From assembly GCA_965219405.1 (NCBI GenBank), contig OZ244736.1, positions 1,674,001-1,738,000 of the forward strand: 64,000 nucleotides of DNA, given 5' to 3'. The notes below the pieces were generated by a model. The model was not told the DNA's origin, searched no databases, and worked only from the letters and a program-made list of their open reading frames with translations. This document shows, one piece after another, positions 42,676 through 51,952 of the stretch. Position numbers and translations under genes: made by a program. This DNA comes from VXMO01 sp965219405 (GTDB lineage Bacteria > Chloroflexota > Dehalococcoidia > UBA6926). Position 1 is the stretch's first letter, and the number at the start of each line of letters is the position of its first letter.

Positions 42676-43021
42676 CCGAAGAGCCCAGTCTGTTTGGCAC
42701 GTTCCTGAGCTGATTTCCACTCATGACCCGACAGTCGATGAGAAGACGATCATTCGGCTGAGACGCCACGGCAATCCCGAGGGATCGCGTCTTGTCATGA
42801 GCCATGGCAACGGTCTGTCTATTGACCTGTACTATCCGTTCTGGTCAAACCTGTTAGACGATTTTGACATCATCATCTACGACCTCAGAAATCATGGCTG
42901 GAACCCCGTGGGCGACATCAGGAATCACAACCTTCCAACGTTCATCTGCGATTACGATCGGATACTCGAGACGATCCGTAAGGAGTATGGGGATAAGCCT
43001 ACTTTTGGCATCTTTCACTAG
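42656..43021 (+). pseudogene. 5' fragment of an alpha/beta hydrolase gene
   Basis: The reading frame gives the first ~110 residues of an alpha/beta hydrolase: IIRLRRHGNPEGSRLVMSHGNGLSIDLYYPFWSNLLDDFDIIIYDLRNHGWNPVGD...NHNLPTFICDYDRIL...KPTFGIFH. It then hits TAG at the point where the nucleophile-elbow Ser should come. The remaining two thirds are absent. The sequence beyond the stop belongs to a VOC gene on the other strand, so this is a rearrangement breakpoint. It overlaps the end of the transferase gene by 20 nt. Confidence 0.75.
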
Positions 43022-43423
43022 GCTTTCCATGATGGCCGTGGGAGCCCGCGCCATCAACTCATCCAGGTTCGCCGGCACCACCTGCCAGGAGAGGCCAAAG
43101 GGATCCGTAAGCCAACCGCAGAAGCCCTGTGTGCCGCCCTCAGCAAGCTTGTCCCAGTAATAATCAATCTCTTCCTGTGATTCGCAGGGGACGACGAAGG
43201 AGATTGCCGGCGTCATTTCAAACATTGGCCCACCATCAAGAGCAGTACATGTAAGGCCATCCAACTCAAACTCTATTTGAGCCGCCCCCTTTGCAGGGCC
43301 TGCAGGAATCTCGATTACGTTCGTGATTCGGGAGTTTGGAAAGACGGACACGTAGTGTTCAACCGCTTCCTTCGCCTTGCCGCCAAACCATAGAAACGGG
43401 CTGATTCCCTTTGAAAGGCTCAT
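42854..43423 (-). pseudogene. VOC-family (PhnB-like) gene with broken 3' end
   Basis: Residues 1-~135 are a normal VOC protein of the 3-demethylubiquinone/PhnB type: ISPFLWFGGKAKEAVEHYVSVFPNSRITNV, AAQIEFELDGLTCTALDGGPMFEMTPAISFVVPCESQEEIDYYWDKLAEGG and CGWLTDPFGLSWQVVPANLDELM. The usual last ~20 residues are replaced from about base 43020 by an antisense read of the hydrolase fragment (ESLVKDAKSRLIPILL...). GGAGG lies upstream of the ATG at 43423. The core domain is complete and may still fold, so a functional protein is possible. Confidence 0.65.
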
Positions 43424-43502
43424 CGCGACTTGCCTCCAATCACCTTGTCTTCATTGGTCATTCGTGTCCAATCGATACCTCATATTACTTATGGAAGCGG
43501 CG

Positions 43503-43515
43503 GATACGCTGTATC
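43503..43515. promoter_or_regulatory. GATAC-GCT-GTATC palindrome
   Basis: A 5-3-5 inverted repeat in the 174-nt gap between the divergent VOC gene and the His-rich peptide gene. It could be a regulator site for either; it is too short to be certain. Confidence 0.3.
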
Positions 43516-43597
43516 AAGAAAGACTTGCCATGCATTCGTTTTGTGGGCGAAGTAGTGACGAGGTGAGCGGAAGAACAGCCTTAAATGGGAGGTTGCG

Positions 43598-43726
43598 ATG
43601 ACAAGCGCTGCGCACGACCACAATCAGCACGAGTGCGACGAGCACGAACATCATGGGGATGAGCCGAATCACGTACATGATTCCCACGAGTGTGACGATC
43701 ACGAGCACCACGCGGACGGCAACTAG
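43598..43726 (+). CDS. 42-residue His-rich metal-binding peptide
   Basis: The ATG at 43598 has GGGAGG upstream. The product has 12 His, 2 Cys and many Asp/Glu in 42 residues, with a tandem motif HECDEHEHH ... HECDDHEHH. It ends at TAG 43724. A strong rho-independent terminator follows 19 nt later, so it is a separate transcription unit. Its composition fits a zinc, nickel or copper buffer or chaperone. The next gene is a CDF exporter whose own N-terminus is His/Asp-rich. No known family is recognised. Confidence 0.7.
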   Translation: MTSAAHDHNQHECDEHEHHGDEPNHVHDSHECDDHEHHADGN

Positions 43727-43744
43727 TTTTATCCGCTGATTGGG

Positions 43745-43780
43745 CGAATGGCCACCGTTTAGGTGGCTATTCGTGTTTTT
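43745..43780 (+). terminator. rho-independent terminator after the His-rich peptide
   Basis: CGAATGGCCACC (43745-43756) pairs over 12 bp (one G-U) with GGTGGCTATTCG (43762-43773), loop GTTTA, followed by TGTTTTT. It is the clearest terminator in the window. Confidence 0.88.
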
Positions 43781-43933
43781 GGGGCCAATCTCAGTCCGGT
43801 TACAATCGTCGACGAATTGTTGGCGGTTTTCTTCTGGGTGAAACCCGGACGGCTGACTGCACAAAAACTCATGCACGCTATACTTAGTCGAGTAGCGGGG
43901 ACACAGTTTCCTTTTCAGGCGGACGGAAGAGCT

Positions 43934-45001
43934 ATGGCTCGCAGCGACGACGACCATCGACACGAAAACCATGACCACGACGGCCATGACCATGATTCCC
44001 ACGACAGCCACGACCATGACGCCCACGATGGACATGATCATGACGACCACGACGGCCACGCGGGCCACGATCACGCACACGATCTCCGGGGAACGAGCCG
44101 CCGCAATCTGCTATTCGCGCTAGTCCTCATCTCGACCTATTTGGTCGCGGAGATCGTCGGTGGTGTCGTTTCAGGAAGCCTTGCGCTCATCGCGGATGCC
44201 GGGCACACGCTCACAGATGTCGCGGCGATCGGCATAGCGCTGTTCGCGATGTGGATTGCGGAGCGGGGCGCAACCATCGAGCGCACCTACGGGTATTACC
44301 GTACGGAGATACTCGCCGCGTTCATGAACGCCCTAGCATTGTGGTTGATTGTCGGTTGGATTCTGTGGGAGGCGTTTCACCGCTTCAGGCTTGACGAGCA
44401 CCACGTAGACGGTTGGCCGGTTCTGATCGTCGGCGTCGGCGGTCTGTTAATCAACATTGCCGCAGCGTGGATTCTGCATCGCTCATCCGGACAAAGCATC
44501 AACGTGGAGGGCGCCTTCCAGCACGTGCTTGCAGACCTGATGGGCACCGTGGGAGTCGTCATTTCAGGCACCGTGATCATCCTGACAGGTTGGACGCTTA
44601 TCGATCCGATTCTCAGCGTGGTCATCGGACTGCTGATCCTGTACAGCTCGTGGAGTCTTGTAATGCAGGTGTTCCGAGTGTTGCTTGAGGGCGTGCCGGA
44701 GCACATCGATGTATACAGACTCTGCGCCGATATCGAAGAGCTGCCAGGCGTGACCGTCATTCATGACGTGCACGTGTGGACGATTACGTCCGGCAACGAG
44801 GTGCTAACCGCCCACGTCCTGGTCGACCCTGAATTTACCGGCTCCGATCAGAATTTGCTGGATCAGATGCAAGGCATCATCAAGCTGCGCTATGCCATTG
44901 AGCACGCCACCATCCAACTGGAACGGTCTCCAATCCAATGCGACGTGGAAAGCCACCACGTCGGCCACCTTGAGCACGCCCAACGGCCGATTGGCGTTTA
45001 G
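43934..45001 (+). CDS. CDF cation efflux transporter (ZnT/CzcD-like)
   Basis: The 355-residue protein exports divalent metal (probably zinc) by proton exchange. The first ~52 residues hold 17 His in DH/GHD repeats, a metal-binding cytosolic tail. Six helices follow with NLLFALVLISTYLVAEIVGGVVSGSLALIADAGHTLTDV (HxxxD site) and FQHVLADLMGTVGVVISG (second HxxxD). The C-terminal domain contains VIHDVHVWTITSGNEVLTAHVLVD. The ATG at 43934 has GGAAGAG upstream, and a TATACT lies about 40 nt earlier. It is convergent with addA, with 16 nt between stops. Confidence 0.95.
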   Translation: MARSDDDHRHENHDHDGHDHDSHDSHDHDAHDGHDHDDHDGHAGHDHAHDLRGTSRRNLLFALVLISTYLVAEIVGGVVSGSLALIADAGHTLTDVAAIGIALFAMWIAERGATIERTYGYYRTEILAAFMNALALWLIVGWILWEAFHRFRLDEHHVDGWPVLIVGVGGLLINIAAAWILHRSSGQSINVEGAFQHVLADLMGTVGVVISGTVIILTGWTLIDPILSVVIGLLILYSSWSLVMQVFRVLLEGVPEHIDVYRLCADIEELPGVTVIHDVHVWTITSGNEVLTAHVLVDPEFTGSDQNLLDQMQGIIKLRYAIEHATIQLERSPIQCDVESHHVGHLEHAQRPIGV

Positions 45002-45017
45002 GGATTTGCTTCGGTCG

Positions 45018-48000
45018 TCACACAATGAGCGGCTCGTCCGCGAATTCTCCGGTCATGTCGGTTTCCCCAAGCGCTATTTCGCCGTCGTCAATCTTCTGCC
45101 GAGTTGCGCTGAGGGCCGTGTTAATGTCTGATTCGCTCACCCAGTAGAGTGTTCTCGTCCGCAGGAACATCAGTCCCATTCTAGGCCGGTGTCCGGTGGC
45201 GGCTTCAATTGCACCGGCGTAGACGCCAAGCTGGGTGAGGTACGCACTTGCGCGATCGGCCTCCTTGCCGTTTTCCACGCGGTCCGTTTTGAAATCCACC
45301 ACGTGCCATGCGCCGTTGGTCTCATATGCGAGGTCGATGCTGCCGTGGACAGCGACACCGCCCCACTCCCACGAGAACGGCAACTCAAAGTGCGTCCGCG
45401 TCCTGGGACTGCGAAGAGTTGCGGCGAGGTCAGAGGTGTCGAAGTCGTCCAGCATGGCGTTCACGTCTGCCTCAAGGGCTGCCATCTCTTCGTCACTTAG
45501 CCGCGTGCCGATACGGCGCACCAAGTCACGCAGGCCTGGCCGGGTTCCGCTCTTGAACCACTCCTCGATGGCCATGTGAGCGAGTGTCCCTCGTGTGAGC
45601 GCCAAGGGGTCCGGCCTGCCGAAAAACGCGGTTCCATGACCATCCTCGAACGCAGTTGCAGGCGTGCTTGAGCGGATGGGAATCGCGCCACGGCGGCCAA
45701 GGAGCGGGGCATGCGCAGGCTGCTCGGAATCAGCGGGGGGCGTATCAAAGGTGGTTCCCGGGACGCGGCTTCTCCTTTGTCGACCGTCCGGCCCGGGTTC
45801 TCGGGCAATTGTGGCGGCAAGATCAACCTGCATGGGTTCCTCTATCCGGACGAGGGGCGCGTTGCTGAATTCGATGAAATTTCCCAGCCACGTGGTCGCA
45901 TCACCCGTCGGCTCTATTCCGGCAACAATGAGCAGATCTGCGGCACGGGTGGCGGCCACATAGAGCAGACGTTTGCTCTCCGCCTGATCCTCACGTTTCT
46001 CAAGCTCCGCCAGGTAACTGTAGAAAGCGGGCTTACTTCGAGCTTCGTCTATTTTCTCGACTTCTCGTTCCAACGTGAGAGAGATGCCTTTGTCAGCCCG
46101 CCACAGCACACTCGGCGAGCGCGAGGCTCCCTGCGTCGCCCCTGTTTCAGCAAGGATAACGACGGGGAACTCCAAGCCCTTGGCGGAGTGGATGGTCATG
46201 AGCCTGACTGCATCGACGGCGTCAAGCGCGGCCTGCGGGGCGCGCGTATCCAGATCGTCCCGCAGAAGGCAGATGTACTCGACGACTTCGTCGACGGATT
46301 TGTCTGCCAATCCACGCGCCATGCCCACGAACTGTCGGATGTTGGCCAGCACCTGGTCGCCACCTCGTAGCGGCGCCCACGACGCTTCGTAGTTCGTGAG
46401 AATCAGCGCGTTTTCAAGGAGTTGTTCAGGCGTCGCGAGGCGGGATTCTTCCCGGAGTTGATCAAGGACACGGGCTGCATGGATGCACAGTGGGCGGGTT
46501 TGGGGGAGGACACCGGCGGGCGGGTTGCGGAGGGCATCAAACCAGGAGCCACCGGCCCCTTTCAAGGCAATCAGCGACTCATCATCAATGGCGAAGAATG
46601 GGGATCGCAGCAGGCCGACCAGGGCAATATCATTGGCGGGTTCGGCCAGCCATTCAAGCAGATTCGTCAGGTCGATGATCTCCGACCGGTTGTAGAAGTC
46701 GCCGGTTGACGCGGTTCGATACGCGATGTTGCTGTTCTCCAGAGCGCGCTCGTACTCGCTGACGTGAATCATGCTTCTCAGCAGGATCACAATGTCTTTC
46801 GCTTCTACTGCGCGAGGTTCGCCTGCGTCCCTGTCCCAGACCTTGTACTTGATGTCGATAAGACTCTTGATGCGTTGCGCGACGACGTGTGCTTCCATGC
46901 GCCGTCCCTCTCTCTGTGTTGGCGCGCTCTTGCCGTCGGTTTCTTTGTGCGCGCTGGCGATCTGGAGAATCTCAACCGGCGGGGAGTTTGAATGCGCCTG
47001 GCGGTCTGATGACATGGGCTCCATCGACGCCTCGTAGTCTTCACTCGCATCTCCAAGCACGCCGGTCATGACGCCATTGATTGCGTCAACGAGGCGTTCA
47101 TGGGAACGGAATGATGTGTTGAGCGAGACGGTTGCGCCTTTCGCAGCCTCTATCTCCGTTTTCAGTTGGTTGAGCTTGCGGACATCGCTGCGCCGGAATC
47201 GATAGATGGACTGCTTGACGTCGCCGACGAAGAATCGCTCCGGCCTGCGCGCATTGGCGTCCCCAGCTACTTTCCCGCCCGCCAAGAGGTCAAGAAGTTC
47301 ATACTGCGTCGGGTTGAGGTCCTGCGCCTCGTCGACGAGGATGTGGCGAAGGCGATCGCGGTAGGCGGCGGTTACGGACTCGTTGCTGAGCATCTCGATG
47401 GCTTTCAGTTCGAGATCGAGGAAATCAAGCGCCGCCAACTCTCTTTTCCTCTCTTCATATCGTTTGGATGCGCTGAGGAATAGATCACGCAAGGAGTCAA
47501 GGACAGGCAGGGAGTCGGCATCGGCATCATCCCAGAGAAATGGGGCTACTTCTTCATACGTTTCTCGGATGGCCCTTACCGAATCACGCACTTCCTTGGG
47601 TGTAAAGCGCCACGCATTTTGGGATCCCCTGTTGCCGGGACTGGGAATCATGGACGCGGTGAGCAGACGTGCAATAAGGTCTTGCGTCGTTCCTGTTGTG
47701 AGGTCGCCAAGCGTTTCGAGGACACGTTCGACGGTTGGTGTGAGCGCGTCTTTTTCGCCGGGGACCTGCGCGTCCACAAGGAAGTCGCGGTGCTCGGTGA
47801 GTTTTGTGCGGCATTCGTCAATGAGCGGCTCAGCGAAGCGATCAAGTGCCTGCTTGATATGCGTTCCCCATTCCTCGGGCGAGTCTCCGCCCATGGTCGA
47901 ATAGGCACGAAGCACTTCATCACGACGGGCTACCATTATTGGCAACGCGCTCTGCGCCTGATAGATGCCGAGGCCGAGGAGAGCCTCGGTGCCCGGCCCT

Positions 48001-48413
48001 TCACCGGTAGCCGCCGACTCTATGGCATCACGGCAGGCGGCAAGGATTTCAGCCTGTGCCACGTTTTCGTCCAGTACCGTCGCGCCGGGATCAATACCCG
48101 CCTCCACGGGATTCTCTCTTAGCAGTTGGAGGCAGAGGGAGTGGATGGTGCCGATGATGGCTCGGTCGAGGTGTTGCACATGGCGAGCCAGCTCCGGACG
48201 ATCCATAACGGCCTCACGAACACGCCCACGCATCTCTGCCGCGGCGGCGTCCGTAAATGTCACGGCGACAAGCTGATCAATCTCATGGTGCTGCAGCAGG
48301 CTCACGTAGCGCTCAACGAGGACACGTGTCTTTCCGCTGCCCGCACCCGCCGTCACGATGACGTCACGGCCACGTTCGGTTACCGCTTGTTCCTGTTCCG
48401 GTGTGAGGTTCAT
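45018..48413 (-). CDS. addA: AddA helicase-nuclease subunit
   Basis: The 1131-residue UvrD-like motor and nuclease processes double-strand breaks for recombination. VTAGAGSGKTRVLVERYVSLL is Walker A. VAVTFTDAAAAEMRGRVREA, LVDEAQDLNPTQYELLD, GDVKQSIYRFRRSDV, RLMTIHSAKGLEFPVVIL and KRLLYVAATRA are the other SF1 motifs. A C-terminal RecB nuclease domain has VHGSIDLAYETNGAWHVVDFKTD. The ATG at 48413 overlaps the addB stop by 4 nt. Confidence 0.95.
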   Translation of the reverse strand: MNLTPEQEQAVTERGRDVIVTAGAGSGKTRVLVERYVSLLQHHEIDQLVAVTFTDAAAAEMRGRVREAVMDRPELARHVQHLDRAIIGTIHSLCLQLLRENPVEAGIDPGATVLDENVAQAEILAACRDAIESAATGEGPGTEALLGLGIYQAQSALPIMVARRDEVLRAYSTMGGDSPEEWGTHIKQALDRFAEPLIDECRTKLTEHRDFLVDAQVPGEKDALTPTVERVLETLGDLTTGTTQDLIARLLTASMIPSPGNRGSQNAWRFTPKEVRDSVRAIRETYEEVAPFLWDDADADSLPVLDSLRDLFLSASKRYEERKRELAALDFLDLELKAIEMLSNESVTAAYRDRLRHILVDEAQDLNPTQYELLDLLAGGKVAGDANARRPERFFVGDVKQSIYRFRRSDVRKLNQLKTEIEAAKGATVSLNTSFRSHERLVDAINGVMTGVLGDASEDYEASMEPMSSDRQAHSNSPPVEILQIASAHKETDGKSAPTQREGRRMEAHVVAQRIKSLIDIKYKVWDRDAGEPRAVEAKDIVILLRSMIHVSEYERALENSNIAYRTASTGDFYNRSEIIDLTNLLEWLAEPANDIALVGLLRSPFFAIDDESLIALKGAGGSWFDALRNPPAGVLPQTRPLCIHAARVLDQLREESRLATPEQLLENALILTNYEASWAPLRGGDQVLANIRQFVGMARGLADKSVDEVVEYICLLRDDLDTRAPQAALDAVDAVRLMTIHSAKGLEFPVVILAETGATQGASRSPSVLWRADKGISLTLEREVEKIDEARSKPAFYSYLAELEKREDQAESKRLLYVAATRAADLLIVAGIEPTGDATTWLGNFIEFSNAPLVRIEEPMQVDLAATIAREPGPDGRQRRSRVPGTTFDTPPADSEQPAHAPLLGRRGAIPIRSSTPATAFEDGHGTAFFGRPDPLALTRGTLAHMAIEEWFKSGTRPGLRDLVRRIGTRLSDEEMAALEADVNAMLDDFDTSDLAATLRSPRTRTHFELPFSWEWGGVAVHGSIDLAYETNGAWHVVDFKTDRVENGKEADRASAYLTQLGVYAGAIEAATGHRPRMGLMFLRTRTLYWVSESDINTALSATRQKIDDGEIALGETDMTGEFADEPLIV

Positions 48414-51304
48414 TGCTTGTGCCGACTGAATGCATTGACGCGGCAAACATGCTTCATGGCGCAATAGCGGGGGCAGTCGTCAGGCGTCGGATTAACGCGG
48501 AAGTCACCCCCCTGAATGGCATCCCGACTCTTTTGGACAACACCGACAATTCCGTTGATGGCCTCTTCATCCATGGAATCGCTTGCACTAAGGGTCCACG
48601 ACTTCGTTCCGCTTGCTGCGGGCAGCCGCGCATATGCCGCGCTAACAGGCTTGCCGCCGGCGCGAGGGTCGTTCTTGAGCGCGTAGGCGTAGACAGGCAG
48701 TTGCGCCGATTCTCCCCTGTGCACCTTTGCACGGCTATCGATGCCACCGGTCTTGTAGTCGATGACCAAGAGGCCGTCCGGTGTCTCGTCTATGCGATCG
48801 ACACGGCCAAATACGCGCATAGGTGGAGTCGTGGGAACCTCGCCCTCCACCCACTCTTCGGTCTTCAACACGCGATAGTCTTCGTTTGCGCCGGCAGGAA
48901 GCTTCTGCTGCTCAAGCATCTTGACGATACGCTCGCGGTAGCGCTGCCATTCGAGCCGCCACAGCGCCGCCTGCCCAAAGCCATGCTCCTCCGGCGCGCT
49001 GTTCCACGTATCACGGCCCTTGGTGTCGATAGACTGGATGACCCTGCCAATAGTGTCCTCAGAAAGCGGCAGGCCCTCCGCGATAAGGGGCTTGAATGCC
49101 TCTTCCAGGATGGCGTGGACGATCGTGCCGCGCATCGCGCCGTCGCCCTCGTCCGGCTCATCATCGAGCTCATTGAGGCCGAGCACGTAGCGACCGAAGA
49201 ACTGGAATGAGCACGTCAGATACGAATCCAATGACGACGCGCTCCACCTCGCCCCGGATTGCGTCAATCGCGGCACAAGCCCCCGTGAGACCCTGCCCTC
49301 ATACTCGCCTGCAAAATAGAACGACCGCCTGATTTGTTCTTCTTGCGCGGCGATGAGGACGGTGGCCCAGGGATCGGTTTCCTGTGGCGGTGGCGGGCGG
49401 AGCCACGCTCCGTTCAGCCAACCGCGGGCGCAGGCGACGGCCAACTCTCTGCCTGAGGCAGACTCATCAATCGTCTGCGTATCTGTGCGCTTCTCCGGTT
49501 CAGATTCAACTGCCTGGAATACCCACGCGGGTGTTGCTTCTTTCCCTGAACCGTTGAGGCGGTAACGCCACAGGTTGGTGGAGCTCTCCGAGCGGGACGT
49601 GACGGAGTTCCAGAGTTCTTCCTCGGTGGAGCGCGGGGCGGGCGGGAGTGGGAGGCCGGCTTCAATCAGGTCCTGGCGCATCTCATCGCTCAGGAGATCG
49701 CCGTAGCGACGGCCGGCCGGGAACTCGCCCTCGGAAAGGCCGCCCACCATGACATGTTTGAAACGCAGGCCGTGCATGGTGTGCATGGGGGCGAGGAGCA
49801 CACCGCCGGGGGTCCGCCGCAGGAGGACCGGCATGGCGAGGCGACGCTCCAGCCGTTCACGAAAACGTTCGAACGGCTCTATATCATCGCCATTGCCATC
49901 GACCTCGCGCAGCGAATTCACCATCTCGTTCAGATAGGAACGGAGTTGTTCGATACACTGCGCCGTCTCATCGTCAACGTCTCGCGTGTCTCGCAGCCAG
50001 CCATTCTCGCCGTACAGCGCGTCCGTAAGTCGTTGCACTCGGTCGGCGGAGTCCGCCTCAAGGCTCTCATGCAGTTCACGGAGGTCAGACAGCGCGGCGG
50101 CGAAACCGGAGGGACTGTTGACGGCCAAGCCGTCGAGTGCCTCCAAGCCTGCCCAAATCTTGTTCTCACGCGCCGTTTGGGCGATGTGATCCAGATCACC
50201 GCCCGTAAGTCTCCAGCGCTGGAGGTCGACGACGCCGCTGCGAAGAATGGAGATGATGTCCTTGACACGCCATCCGTTGTCCTTGACGCCGAGCAGTCGA
50301 TTCAGCCAGGAGCCGAGCGGCGTATCGCGCAGGCGCGCGCCTGCCGCCGGATCAAGCGGGATGTCATATTCCGTAAAGATGCGGCGCATCATGGCGAGAT
50401 AGGGTGTGACCTGACGGAACGTGACGGCGCAATCGGACGGCCTCAGTGTTGGATCGGCTGCCAGTTTCTGCTTGATTTGCCTCGCAATCTCCCTCGCATG
50501 CTGCTCGGTATTCGCCGCCTCACCCTTTGCCACGTCGGCAGCATTGTCCTGTGGCCGAGCGATCTCCGTCTTCAGCTTGGCAGGCCATTGTTCTCGTAAA
50601 CGTTCCAAGTCGAATCTGGAGCGTTCCGTGGCTTCGGGTTCAAAGCTGATTGTCATGTCTGATCGCGCAGACAGTGCCGCTAGCAGTGTCAGTTCCTGTG
50701 CCGTGAACCGCTGGAAGCCGTCCACCATCACGACTCTCGGCACACTCGCACCATTTTGTACGGCCCTCGCAGCCCATTGGTTGACCTGCACCGGATGTAT
50801 CAGCCTCAGTCGTTCCAGTTCACCGACATAGGTGGCATAGATGTCCGCGAGGGCGCGGGCGGGTACGGAGCCAGTTCGCACTGCGGCGATCCGCAAAGAG
50901 TCCGGGTCGATGTGCTCTTCAAGGAGGCTCCCAACAGCTGGTCCAATCATTCCCACAAAGCCGGCCATGTCGGCGATAGGCTTGAAATAGTCGGCGTCCC
51001 CACCACGTGCGACAGTTCTGCGTGTGACACGCGCCAACTCGTCCGCGGCTCTCGCCGAGCTCAGGATTGGCGAGCCCGCGGTGAGGCCACGTGCCAACAT
51101 GGTCAGCGTTTCCACGCGCAGATTCATAGCGACGCCGCATTCCCGCACGAGACGCCGACGAAATTGGTCCGCGTGGCGAATGGTCGGTACGAGCACTAGC
51201 GCGTCGGCGAACGAGTCTGAGCCGTAGAGGCCTGCGAGACGCGCGACTATTTCGCGCGTCTTTCCGCTACCCGCCCCGCCCGTAATGATCTCAACGCTCG
51301 GCAT
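48410..51304 (-). CDS. addB: AddB helicase-nuclease subunit
   Basis: The 964-residue protein has N-terminal Walker A IITGGAGSGKTREIV, a degenerate SF1 helicase middle and a C-terminal RecB-family nuclease (LLVIDYKTGGIDS). One Cys in LTCSFQFF plus CPRYCAMKHVC give the four cysteines of the AddB iron-sulfur cluster. The ATG follows a TACAAT box by 6 nt. It is the first gene of addBA. Confidence 0.94.
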   Translation of the reverse strand: MPSVEIITGGAGSGKTREIVARLAGLYGSDSFADALVLVPTIRHADQFRRRLVRECGVAMNLRVETLTMLARGLTAGSPILSSARAADELARVTRRTVARGGDADYFKPIADMAGFVGMIGPAVGSLLEEHIDPDSLRIAAVRTGSVPARALADIYATYVGELERLRLIHPVQVNQWAARAVQNGASVPRVVMVDGFQRFTAQELTLLAALSARSDMTISFEPEATERSRFDLERLREQWPAKLKTEIARPQDNAADVAKGEAANTEQHAREIARQIKQKLAADPTLRPSDCAVTFRQVTPYLAMMRRIFTEYDIPLDPAAGARLRDTPLGSWLNRLLGVKDNGWRVKDIISILRSGVVDLQRWRLTGGDLDHIAQTARENKIWAGLEALDGLAVNSPSGFAAALSDLRELHESLEADSADRVQRLTDALYGENGWLRDTRDVDDETAQCIEQLRSYLNEMVNSLREVDGNGDDIEPFERFRERLERRLAMPVLLRRTPGGVLLAPMHTMHGLRFKHVMVGGLSEGEFPAGRRYGDLLSDEMRQDLIEAGLPLPPAPRSTEEELWNSVTSRSESSTNLWRYRLNGSGKEATPAWVFQAVESEPEKRTDTQTIDESASGRELAVACARGWLNGAWLRPPPPQETDPWATVLIAAQEEQIRRSFYFAGEYEGRVSRGLVPRLTQSGARWSASSLDSYLTCSFQFFGRYVLGLNELDDEPDEGDGAMRGTIVHAILEEAFKPLIAEGLPLSEDTIGRVIQSIDTKGRDTWNSAPEEHGFGQAALWRLEWQRYRERIVKMLEQQKLPAGANEDYRVLKTEEWVEGEVPTTPPMRVFGRVDRIDETPDGLLVIDYKTGGIDSRAKVHRGESAQLPVYAYALKNDPRAGGKPVSAAYARLPAASGTKSWTLSASDSMDEEAINGIVGVVQKSRDAIQGGDFRVNPTPDDCPRYCAMKHVCRVNAFSRHKQ

Positions 51305-51366
51305 GATGCAATTGTAGGAAAGAATGAGGGAGCGCGTCCCTCCAAGCTGCCCCGTACACTATCTCC
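51305..51366. promoter_or_regulatory. 62-nt divergent promoter region, both sides leaderless
   Basis: Minus strand: TACAAT (51316-51311) 6 nt before the addB ATG. Plus strand: TACACT (51355-51360) 6 nt before the ATG at 51367. Neither start has a Shine-Dalgarno. The -35 elements are weak. Confidence 0.5.
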
Positions 51367-51882
51367 ATGACTTTCCTTGAAGTGACCGTCCTTGTCACGC
51401 GGTGGGCGCACGTCATCGCCACCGTTGCATGGATCGGCGGCAACATCTTCTACCTGGCAGCGTTGCGGCCTGCGATGCGGCAAAGCCAGGGCGGCTCTCC
51501 CGATCTTCCCCGCTTCATCGGCGAGCGATTCAAGCAGACCGTCGATCTCTCGATGTGGGTACTGATTATCACTGGGGCACTGCTAATTTATGACCGCCTC
51601 ACGCAGGAAATTGGCCTCGGCTACGCCGTCATCCTGGGCGTCAAACTCGCCCTCTCCGCCGCCATGTTCCTGATAGCCTTCTCACTCGGCAGACGCGGAC
51701 CCCGCCGCCGCTCATCTCCTGTTGAGGGTCTCTGGAGCGAGATTCTGCCCGGACCTCTCACGCGCCTCCTCGCAGATGCCGGATCAACCGTTGCCCGCCT
51801 CGTCTCCCCTACCAACGTCCTCTTTGTCCTCGGTCCCGTGGTTATCCTCCTGGGCCTCCTCCTCCGATTCATCGCCAACTAG
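51367..51882 (+). CDS. CopD-like membrane protein
   Basis: The 171-residue protein has about four transmembrane helices. It begins MTFLEVTVLVTRWAHVIATVAWIGGNIFYLAALRPAM and has RFKQTVDLSMWVLIITGALLIYDRL, resembling CopD/DUF420-like proteins with conserved membrane His/Trp. The exact role (copper or haem related) is unknown. Leaderless start as described for the divergent promoter. Confidence 0.7.
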   Translation: MTFLEVTVLVTRWAHVIATVAWIGGNIFYLAALRPAMRQSQGGSPDLPRFIGERFKQTVDLSMWVLIITGALLIYDRLTQEIGLGYAVILGVKLALSAAMFLIAFSLGRRGPRRRSSPVEGLWSEILPGPLTRLLADAGSTVARLVSPTNVLFVLGPVVILLGLLLRFIAN

Positions 51883-51952
51883 ACAGAACACTCCAAGCGC
51901 GGGATGATACCCCCACAATCGGCGGGAAGGTAGGATCGGGGGGGGAACTGTC

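Noticed and set aside
40333..45001. Prophage or integrative element with attL/attR at tRNA-Arg
   Set aside because: I found no repeated tRNA 3' end and no integrase in this stretch, so no element borders can be claimed.
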